NCBI GenBank assembly: GCA_016793845.1
Contig: JAEULI010000121.1
Location: 1-32,029, forward strand
Direction: 5' to 3'
DNA: 32,029 bases
Origin: Sphingosinicella sp.
GTDB taxonomy: Bacteria > Pseudomonadota > Alphaproteobacteria > Sphingomonadales > Sphingomonadaceae
Part shown: one piece after another, positions 25,755 through 32,029 of the stretch
Position numbering within the stretch: position 1 is the stretch's first letter
How the letters are laid out: each line of letters opens with the position of its first letter
Notes under the pieces: model-generated
Databases searched by the model: none
Told to the model about the DNA's origin: nothing
The model's input: only the letters and a program-made list of their open reading frames with translations
Program-made: the position numbers and the translations under genes

Positions 25755-27023
25755 TCAGTTCAGCTTTCCTGAAGTGGCTGAGCGCCAAAAATGAAAGCTC
25801 GACCATAGCAGGAACGGGGAAAGAAAGATGAGGGCAAGGCGCAAGCCGTAAGCCTCACTCCCGCACCCGAAGTCCTTCAGCACCGTCCCGCCGCTACAGC
25901 CCGCCGAGAAATATTCACTCAGAAAGCCCACGAAAAGGGGGCCGAAAGCAAAGCCTATGATATTCATGACAAGCGCCGAGAACGCTACGCTCGTGGCGCG
26001 CACTCCGCCCGGAGCGAGAGCCCCGACTTGCGCAAATAACGGACCGAAATAGGCGTTTGCACAGGCATGGCACAAAAACAGCCATGCAAGAGAGCCATAC
26101 ATATGGCTTTCGGAAAGGCCCAGCACTAGTGTGATGGCTGCTATCGCTCCCGCCAACGCAGGTATCAAAAGCTGCCTGTCAGGCTGCAGGAAACTCGCCA
26201 GGAAGCCGCCAGACCACATGCCGATGAATGTCGACATGCCAATCACGACGCCAAATATCAGGGCTGCATCACTATACCCCACCTCAAAACGGCGCAGTAT
26301 GTAGGGGTGCATGAATTGCAAAAGGCCACCTAGAACAAAATATAGTGCCACCCCTCCGATCAGGAGATGCCGGTAAGCGCGTTGCCGTAGCAGCTCCTGG
26401 ATCACAGAAACGAGACTCAAGGATGCTCCCGGGCGTATCGCATCCCATCGATTCCTTTTTGGTTCACGAACCGTCATGACGAGAACGAGACCAAGAAGCA
26501 TTCCCGGAATTCCGAACACGAAAAATGCTATTCTCCAGTTCAGGTTCTCAATGATCCATCCACTTGTGGCCGCGCCCAGTATGATGCCCAGAGGCACGCC
26601 CGACCCATAAATCGCGAGCGCGCGAGCGCGCCGTTCGGGCGGGAACAGATCCGCAATAAGAGATTGGGAAGGGGCCGGCGCACCGGCTTCAGCGACGCCC
26701 ACCAGGAAACGGGCGGCGAGGAGATGGATAAAGCTCTGCACAAATCCGCACAGTGCCGTGAAGAGAGACCACAAAATCGCTGAGGCCGCGATGATACGAA
26801 CACGGTTAAAGCGCTCGGCAAATCTCGCCAGGGGAATGCTGGCAAGCGCATTCACGACGGAGAAGGCCAGCCCTCCAGCTATCCCCAGCTCGAAATCCGA
26901 CAAGCCCAGGTCCTTTTTCACAGCCTCGCCGACTGTATTGAGGGCCGCCCGATCCATGAAATAGACACAGCAGATGAGCGTGAGCATGAACAAAGACCAG
27001 CTCGCACGATCCTGCTTCATCAT
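25755..27023 (-). CDS. MFS transporter of the F420 locus
   Basis: 422 residues with twelve helices. It opens with SLFMLTLICCVYFMDRAALNTVGEAVKKDLGLSDFELGIAGGLAFSVVNALASIPLARFAERFNRVRII, holding the motif between helices 2 and 3 (ARFAERFNRVRII), and continues with ARFLVGVAEAGAPAPSQSLIADLFPPERRARALAIYGSG. It belongs to the same broad Spinster-like group as the carrier at 17988 but is a distinct gene. AAGGA lies six bases before the ATG. It is divergent from the acyl-CoA synthetase across a 326-base region with the operator dyad, so it probably brings in the acid that the synthetase activates. Confidence 0.93.
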   Translation of the reverse strand: MMKQDRASWSLFMLTLICCVYFMDRAALNTVGEAVKKDLGLSDFELGIAGGLAFSVVNALASIPLARFAERFNRVRIIAASAILWSLFTALCGFVQSFIHLLAARFLVGVAEAGAPAPSQSLIADLFPPERRARALAIYGSGVPLGIILGAATSGWIIENLNWRIAFFVFGIPGMLLGLVLVMTVREPKRNRWDAIRPGASLSLVSVIQELLRQRAYRHLLIGGVALYFVLGGLLQFMHPYILRRFEVGYSDAALIFGVVIGMSTFIGMWSGGFLASFLQPDRQLLIPALAGAIAAITLVLGLSESHMYGSLAWLFLCHACANAYFGPLFAQVGALAPGGVRATSVAFSALVMNIIGFAFGPLFVGFLSEYFSAGCSGGTVLKDFGCGSEAYGLRLALIFLSPFLLWSSFHFWRSATSGKLN

Positions 27024-27149
27024 CTGGCATCCTTCCCCAAGGGCGCGCTGCGAGAACCTTCGCCCGCCCCCTAATCCTAAAGTTACGCAAGCCTGCGACG
27101 GCCGAATGCGGGCGCGTCCGTGCGGGCTTGATGCCTCCGCGTCAGCATG

Positions 27150-27165
27150 TCAACATAAACGTTGA
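27150..27165. promoter_or_regulatory. Operator copy 2 of the F420 locus: TCAAC-N6-GTTGA
   Basis: TCAACATAAACGTTGA: the arms TCAAC and GTTGA and the six-base spacing match the copy at 24844, and GTCAAC...GTTGATT extends the match. It lies in the gap between the MFS and acyl-CoA synthetase genes. Apart from this dyad I see no gene or clear promoter in 27024-27349. Confidence 0.65.
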
Positions 27166-27349
27166 TTGCCGCTTCCGGTATCGCTATGGCGACGGTCATG
27201 TGTGGACGAAGGCCCAGATACCGCTACTACGGCGCTTACCTGAGTCCTTGGCAGAAGGGAGATGGCAGGACTTGGCCTGCCGCATGTTTCATCCAGGGGA
27301 TGAACCTGCATCCACAGCGCGATTTGAACACTGTGCACAGGAGGGTGCC

Positions 27350-28951
27350 TTGAGGATTAAGCACTACGATATTACGGCATCAACATTGCGGGATGTCATA
27401 AGAGAGCGATCCTCCCTCGGCGACAAGACATTTGCAATAATAGATGATGAGTCCATTTCGTATCGGGACGTATGCGATTCCGCTAACCGGATTGGCAACA
27501 GCCTCCTATCCCTTGGAGTCTCCAAAGGGGATATCGTTGCAACCTACATGCATAATTCCATAGACCACATTGCCTTGTGGTTTGGCTGCGCAACGATAGG
27601 TGCGATTTGGGCCCCTATAAATATCGCATTGATCAATATGGACCTTGAGTACACGCTGAAAATTTCGGCTCCCAAAGTCTTGGTGGTGGATGAGGAGCTT
27701 CTTCCCAATTATCTGGCCATAAGAGATCGCCTATCCCGTCCCGACTGTGGAGAATTCGTCCGGGGCGGCTCGCTGGACGGGTTCAGGGATTTCTCCTTCC
27801 TGAAGCGCGGCGACAATACAGAACCGATGGCATCCGTATCATGGGGGGATCCGGCAGGTCTTATCTATACCGGAGGAAGCACGGGCCTTCCCAAGGGTGT
27901 CCTTGTTTCGAACGGATGGTATTTCCCGGGGTTCTACAGATACAAGGAAATGCTCGAGCCGGATGCTGCGGATATCCACCTCGGGATGGGCCAGATGTAC
28001 CATACGATCGGGTCCGCCGTTGACATCATGGCCCCATTCTATTGGGGCCTGACCACGGTCCTTACGCGGTGGTTCAGCGCTTCGAAATTCTGGAAAATAG
28101 TGGAAAAGCACAAACCGTCGATATCGGTCATTATCGGCCCAGTCATAATTGCATTGCTCTCTCAGCCCGAGAAAACAGAAGACTCCTCCAACTCCTTGAG
28201 GTTGGCGGGCACAGGGACGGGAGGCATCCCGCGAGAAATGATCGAGGCGTTCCAGAAGCGCTTCCGAATCGATCTTCTGGAACTTTACGGGCAGACGGAA
28301 ACTGGCCCGCTCGGCTGCGTCAGCCAGAGGCTTCACGATCGGCCATATCATTCGCTCGGAACGGCAAACGGATGGGCGGAGATTGCCGTGGCGCGCCAGG
28401 ATGGAACGCTCTGTTCCGCCAATGAGATTGGCGAAATTCTTCTGCGCCCAACATATCCAGGCACGTTCATGCTTGGATACTATGGTGCCCCCGATAAATT
28501 CGCGGAAACATGCCGCGATCTCTGGTTCCACACGGGCGACCTCGGGCATCTCGACGAGAACGGCTATCTGCATTTCAGCGGTCGCGTGGCCCACATGATC
28601 CGCAGGCGCGGTGAAAGCGTCGCCGCTGCGGAAGTGGAGGCGACCCTTCTCCTTCACCCGGGAATCGAACGGTGTGGCGTAACGGGCGTGCCCTCGACCA
28701 TGGGGGATGAAGACATAAAAGCGTGCATTCAATTGCGCGAAGGATCGAAGGTCACGCCGCTTGAGATACTCGAGTTTTGTGAGGACAAAATCGCGTATTT
28801 CAAGGTCCCGCGATACATCGAGTTCGTGGATGCCTTGCCGTTATCAGCTACAAAAGGCGATGTTGAGCGCTACAAGCTTCAAGAAACCGGCGTTTCCGGC
28901 GCATGGGACAGAGAATCGATCGGGTACAAGGTCCGCAGGCGCGCGCTCTAG
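27350..28951 (+). CDS. Acyl-CoA synthetase (AMP-dependent, CaiC-like)
   Basis: 533 residues from the TTG at 27350, five bases after AGGAGG; residues read further upstream do not look coding. ANL-family motifs: LIYTGGSTGLPKGV (ATP loop), LYGQTETGPLG, the hinge aspartate in WFHTGDLGHLDENGYLHFSGR, and RRRGESVAAAEVE. The enzyme activates a carboxylic acid to its AMP ester and then CoA thioester in the cytoplasm. At the C-terminus the usual T-G-K-V-x-K, which holds the adenylation lysine, reads ATKGDVERYKLQ: the aligned position is Asp and a Lys lies two residues earlier. This may shift or weaken activity. The substrate is unknown; the neighbours suggest the acid imported by the MFS carrier. GC is lower than in the first half of the window. 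Confidence 0.9.
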   Translation: MRIKHYDITASTLRDVIRERSSLGDKTFAIIDDESISYRDVCDSANRIGNSLLSLGVSKGDIVATYMHNSIDHIALWFGCATIGAIWAPINIALINMDLEYTLKISAPKVLVVDEELLPNYLAIRDRLSRPDCGEFVRGGSLDGFRDFSFLKRGDNTEPMASVSWGDPAGLIYTGGSTGLPKGVLVSNGWYFPGFYRYKEMLEPDAADIHLGMGQMYHTIGSAVDIMAPFYWGLTTVLTRWFSASKFWKIVEKHKPSISVIIGPVIIALLSQPEKTEDSSNSLRLAGTGTGGIPREMIEAFQKRFRIDLLELYGQTETGPLGCVSQRLHDRPYHSLGTANGWAEIAVARQDGTLCSANEIGEILLRPTYPGTFMLGYYGAPDKFAETCRDLWFHTGDLGHLDENGYLHFSGRVAHMIRRRGESVAAAEVEATLLLHPGIERCGVTGVPSTMGDEDIKACIQLREGSKVTPLEILEFCEDKIAYFKVPRYIEFVDALPLSATKGDVERYKLQETGVSGAWDRESIGYKVRRRAL

Positions 28952-28993
28952 TCAGGATGGCCGCCTGACGGCATCGCAACGTTCCGGACGCTG

Positions 28994-29023
28994 CCTCCTC
29001 ACCGGCCCACAGCGGTGGGGAGG
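28994..29023. terminator. Hairpin between the acyl-CoA synthetase and fbiC
   Basis: CCTCCTCACCG (28994-29004) pairs with CGGTGGGGAGG (29013-29023) in 10 of 11 positions around an 8-base loop. It lies between the two convergent stops (28951 and 29035) and probably serves both. No T-run is present. Confidence 0.55.
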
Positions 29024-29034
29024 CCCCTCCCTTG

Positions 29035-31386
29035 TCACGCGCTGAGCTGAAGCTCTATCGGCAGTTCGGAGAAATTGCCCATTGCCGATCGCGATGGGAC
29101 ATTCTGGTAAAGTGTCGTGCGCTGACGCAGGGTACGGCCGGCTGATTGTGCCGTGGACCTTAGCATGGCCGCGTCCACCTCCTGCCCATGTGAAGCGCCT
29201 GCAGCCCGACTGATCGATTCGTTCATCAGCAAGCCCCCAAGGTCGTTCACCCCGGCACCGAGACAGGCGGCAGCTCCTTCAACCCCCAGCTTCACCCAGG
29301 ATGCCTGGATCGACCCGATGGCCCGATGCAAGGCGAGACGTGATACGGCGTGCATAAGGACAGTCTCTCGCCAGGTTGGCCCCATACGCGATTGCCCACG
29401 CAGAAACATTGGCGACTGCATATGCACAAATGGCAAGGGCACAAACTCGGTGAACCCGCCCGTATCCATCTGCAGCGCACGGATAGCGAGGATGTGCCGC
29501 GCCCAGTTATCGAGGCGGTCGACATGGCCGAACATGATGGTTGCGGTCGTTCGAAGCCCGACCTCATGCGCAGCGCGCACGATCTCGAGCCAACTCCGGC
29601 TATCCAGCTTGTCCGGGCAGATGACCTTGCGAATTTCATCGTCAAGAATCTCCGCCGCGGTTCCCGGTAAGGAGCCAAGCCCGGCATCTCGCATCCGCGC
29701 GAGATAGTCCGAAACCGACAATCCAAGCGTCGTGGCGCCATGGTGAATCTCCAGCGGAGAAAAGGCGTGGACGTGAATCTCCGGCACGGCATCCTTCACC
29801 GCGCGCAGAATTGAGAGATATGTTTCGCCCGTATAGCTCGGATGTATTCCCCCCTGAAGGCACACTTCCGTCGCCCCCTTGTCATGCGCTTCACGGGCAC
29901 GATTGGCGATCTCATCCAGCGAGAGATTATACGGAACATCGCGTGTGCCGCTCCTTCTGGGGGCTTTCGAGAAAGCACAAAAGGAGCAATGAAAGGTGCA
30001 GAGATTGGTGTAGTTGATGTTCCGATTGACGACGTAGGTTACGATGTCGCCGTTGACCTCGCGTCGCAGCGTATCTGCTGCTCCGACGACCGCTTCTGCA
30101 GAACCGCCACGTGCCGAAAGCAGCGTGACAATCTCGCGCGGCTCCAAGGTTTCGCCGCGGAAGGCCCGCGAGATGATGGGCTCGACCTCGCTTCTGCCTC
30201 CGATGTGCCCAGCCCATGATGTGCCGAGGGGCTGTTCGAACGTCCCGGGTACACGCGCATCGGTTCCGGGGGACCACGCGCTATCGCGCGCGAGGCCTTC
30301 GCTGTCCGCAAGCTTGCGGATCGCAGTCCGCATTCCGGGTTCGAGCCAGCGTTCCGGTCGCACCATGTATCGAGGCCATACGGTGAGGCGTTCCACCAGT
30401 GACAAGCCAGCACCGGCGCATTCAGTGGCGAGCGCCCCGATCTCCGGCCAAGGCGCTTCGGGGTTTACATGATCGATCGTAACAGGTGAAATCCCGCCCC
30501 AATCATCGAGACCAGCATCGATCAGTGCAGCGGTTCGACCGACGTTGAGATTGGGCGGCGTCTGTATGCCGATATCCGGATCGAGAATCAGGCGCGCGGC
30601 AGCAACGGTCCACAGCAACTCTTCTTCCGAAGGCTCCGGCGCGTTCGCCATGAGTGTATCGGGCTTCGCGCGGAAGTTCTGGATAATGACTTCCTGGATA
30701 TGGCCGTAGCGGCTGTGAAGATCATTCAGGACTTGCAGGCTTTCCAGCCTTTCCTCCCGGGTTTCCCCAATCCCGATCAGGATACCGCTGGTAAAGGGAA
30801 TCTCAGCCTCCCCCGCCGCTGCGATCGCTGCGATCCGCGCTGCGGGCGTTTTGTCGGGCGAACCGAAATGCGGGCCACCTCGCATCGAGAGCCGCTCAGA
30901 CGCACTCTCCAGCATCAACCCCATGGATCCCGATACAGCGCGCAATCGACGAAACTCGTCGCGAGTCATCACGCCGGCATTGATATGCGGTATAAGCCCC
31001 GTTTCTGAATGAACCTTGCCAGCTGCTTCGTAGAGATAATCTGTCGTGCTGGAATAACCGAGGCGTTCGAGCGCTTCACGCGCACTGGCGTATCGCTCTT
31101 CCGGCTTGTCACCAAGTGTGAACAGCGCCTCCTTGCATCCCGCGATCGCGCCCGACCGTGCAACCGCGAGCACCTGGTCGATCGTCATATAGGGAGAATC
31201 GACGCGCTTCGGCGACTTGGCGAAAGTGCAATAGTGGCAGACATTTCGGCAAAGCTGCGACAAGGGAACGAAGACTTTGCGGGAATAGGTCATCCTGTAT
31301 CGTCCGCTGCTGCTTCTGATGCGCCGCGCTTCAGCGCTGAGCGCGTTCAGTGGCGATACGAGAATATGGCGGTGCAATTCATTCAT
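29035..31386 (-). CDS. fbiC: FO synthase, CofG-CofH fusion
   Basis: 783 residues with two radical-SAM halves. The N-terminal CofG half has the cluster Cys at C46, C50, C53 in CRNVCHYCTFAK; the C-terminal CofH half has C463, C467, C470 in YTNLCTFHCSFCAFSKAPR. Both also carry the expected downstream blocks (EALFTLGDKPEERY; EVCLQGGIHPSYTGETYLSIL). CofH joins tyrosine to 5-amino-6-ribitylaminouracil and CofG closes the ring to give FO, the deazaflavin core of F420. The fused order is that of actinobacterial FbiC (about 860 residues), slightly shorter here. The ATG overlaps the cofC stop in ATGA, so the two are translated together. No break is seen. Presence of this gene means the host can probably make FO. 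Confidence 0.96.
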   Translation of the reverse strand: MNELHRHILVSPLNALSAEARRIRSSSGRYRMTYSRKVFVPLSQLCRNVCHYCTFAKSPKRVDSPYMTIDQVLAVARSGAIAGCKEALFTLGDKPEERYASAREALERLGYSSTTDYLYEAAGKVHSETGLIPHINAGVMTRDEFRRLRAVSGSMGLMLESASERLSMRGGPHFGSPDKTPAARIAAIAAAGEAEIPFTSGILIGIGETREERLESLQVLNDLHSRYGHIQEVIIQNFRAKPDTLMANAPEPSEEELLWTVAAARLILDPDIGIQTPPNLNVGRTAALIDAGLDDWGGISPVTIDHVNPEAPWPEIGALATECAGAGLSLVERLTVWPRYMVRPERWLEPGMRTAIRKLADSEGLARDSAWSPGTDARVPGTFEQPLGTSWAGHIGGRSEVEPIISRAFRGETLEPREIVTLLSARGGSAEAVVGAADTLRREVNGDIVTYVVNRNINYTNLCTFHCSFCAFSKAPRRSGTRDVPYNLSLDEIANRAREAHDKGATEVCLQGGIHPSYTGETYLSILRAVKDAVPEIHVHAFSPLEIHHGATTLGLSVSDYLARMRDAGLGSLPGTAAEILDDEIRKVICPDKLDSRSWLEIVRAAHEVGLRTTATIMFGHVDRLDNWARHILAIRALQMDTGGFTEFVPLPFVHMQSPMFLRGQSRMGPTWRETVLMHAVSRLALHRAIGSIQASWVKLGVEGAAACLGAGVNDLGGLLMNESISRAAGASHGQEVDAAMLRSTAQSAGRTLRQRTTLYQNVPSRSAMGNFSELPIELQLSA

Positions 31387-32029
31387 GCGACCCGGTCCTT
31401 CCGTGTTCCGAGACTGCGGAGATAGTTACCCGCCCGGGAGGGACTTGCTTCATCACGCAGCCATTCGAGATCGATGGGTCGGTCAATGTCGCAAGCAAAA
31501 CTTGGGAAATATCGCGTGGCAACGCCGATGCCGGCTGCCCTCGCAGCCGACCGGTGCGCGCGCGCACTGCAATTGCCGAAACGTGGCACGATGGGCATAC
31601 CAGCGCTTAGCATCAGCGCGCTAGTGCCACCATCATTCGCCGGTACCACACCGAGCATGGACCAGTCGTGCTCCAGTATAGCGCACCGGACGTCGTCAGG
31701 GGTAATCAGGGGAAGATCGCCCGGCAGCAGTATCAAACGATCGTCTGGCGCATCGGCGTTCACATGGCGCCTTGCCGTCTCGAAGGCGGCGTTGACTCCT
31801 GCCGGGACGGGTTCAAAAATTGGCTCCGCCCCGAGATCCACAGCCAGTCCTGCTATCTCGCGTGTCGGCGTCACGATATGGACCCGGCATGACTGACGCA
31901 CGGCAGCAAGTGCCGCGACCATATCCTTGACCATCGCGACGATCAGTGCGTTGCGTTGCCGTGAGGTCAGTATCGAGGCGCAGCGTGTCTTGGCGGATGG
32001 TCCGCCCCGAACAGCTATAATCGCATGAA
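31383..32029 (-). CDS. cofC: CofC-type guanylyltransferase of F420 synthesis, 5' end cut off
   Basis: About 215 residues are inside the window; the frame stays open to the last base, so the start lies beyond 32029. The N-terminal block HAIIAVRGGPSAKTRCASILTSRQRNALIVAMVKDMVAAL matches the CofC start (usually V-P-V-K...A-K-S-R-L). LILLPGDLPLITPDDV is the nucleotidyltransferase metal block, and ANDGGTSALMLS is also typical. CofC activates phospholactate, phosphoenolpyruvate or 3-phosphoglycerate with GTP for attachment to FO; which one is used here cannot be read from sequence. The lysines of the first motif are changed (VRGG), a point to check. It overlaps fbiC by four bases. cofD and cofE would be expected just outside the window. 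Confidence 0.88.
   Translation of the reverse strand, partial: HAIIAVRGGPSAKTRCASILTSRQRNALIVAMVKDMVAALAAVRQSCRVHIVTPTREIAGLAVDLGAEPIFEPVPAGVNAAFETARRHVNADAPDDRLILLPGDLPLITPDDVRCAILEHDWSMLGVVPANDGGTSALMLSAGMPIVPRFGNCSARAHRSAARAAGIGVATRYFPSFACDIDRPIDLEWLRDEASPSRAGNYLRSLGTRKDRVA

Overview
The window looks like chromosomal DNA of a high-GC alphaproteobacterium, most probably a member of the Sphingomonadales. The evidence is the high GC of the housekeeping genes, a GTTC-N7-GTTC LexA box of the alphaproteobacterial type, an oar/CirA-like TonB-dependent receptor paired with a Spinster-type MFS transporter, and the overall gene content. The genus cannot be fixed from sequence reading alone. No rRNA, tRNA, CRISPR array, transposase or integrase was seen.

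Layout. 1-863: 3'-truncated aminoglycoside-phosphotransferase-fold gene (minus), preceded by a short, probably decayed ORF. 1130-2103: a sharply AT-rich patch with one secreted or membrane protein resembling DUF4349, which looks like foreign DNA. 2236-4889: MarR regulator, queuosine-precursor transporter, and a divergent Y-family DNA polymerase under a LexA box. 4931-7099: purL. 7199-8182: trypsin-like protease with an unknown N-terminal domain. 8358-14572: a minus-strand run holding a DmpA-type peptidase, a 146-bp palindromic repeat, a Cys-containing secreted protein, a stand-alone Hpt protein, an SdsA-like alkyl sulfatase, TusA, and two unknown proteins.

14747-23819: a catabolic locus around a LysR regulator. 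A TonB-dependent receptor, an MFS carrier, a PLP-dependent threonine-dehydratase-like enzyme, an AstE/AspA-type deacylase and a secreted amidohydrolase surround the regulator. Three copies of one AT-rich element (core GTCAAATTAAT) sit in front of the transporter operon, the dehydratase/lysR divergence and the deacylase operon, so the locus is probably one regulon for uptake and breakdown of an N-acyl or amide-linked amino-acid-like compound.

23902-32029: an F420-centred locus. It has an LLM-class (F420-type) oxidoreductase, a double carboxymuconolactone-decarboxylase-like protein, an MFS carrier, an acyl-CoA synthetase, then fbiC (CofG-CofH fusion) and cofC, which overlap by four bases and run off the window end. 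A perfect 10-bp dyad, TCAAC-N6-GTTGA, occurs in both divergent promoter regions of the catabolic part (24844 and 27150) and probably coordinates those four genes. This second locus is visibly lower in GC than the housekeeping part and looks horizontally acquired. F420 synthesis next to an F420-type oxidoreductase and a CoA ligase in a Gram-negative bacterium is the most interesting content of the window.
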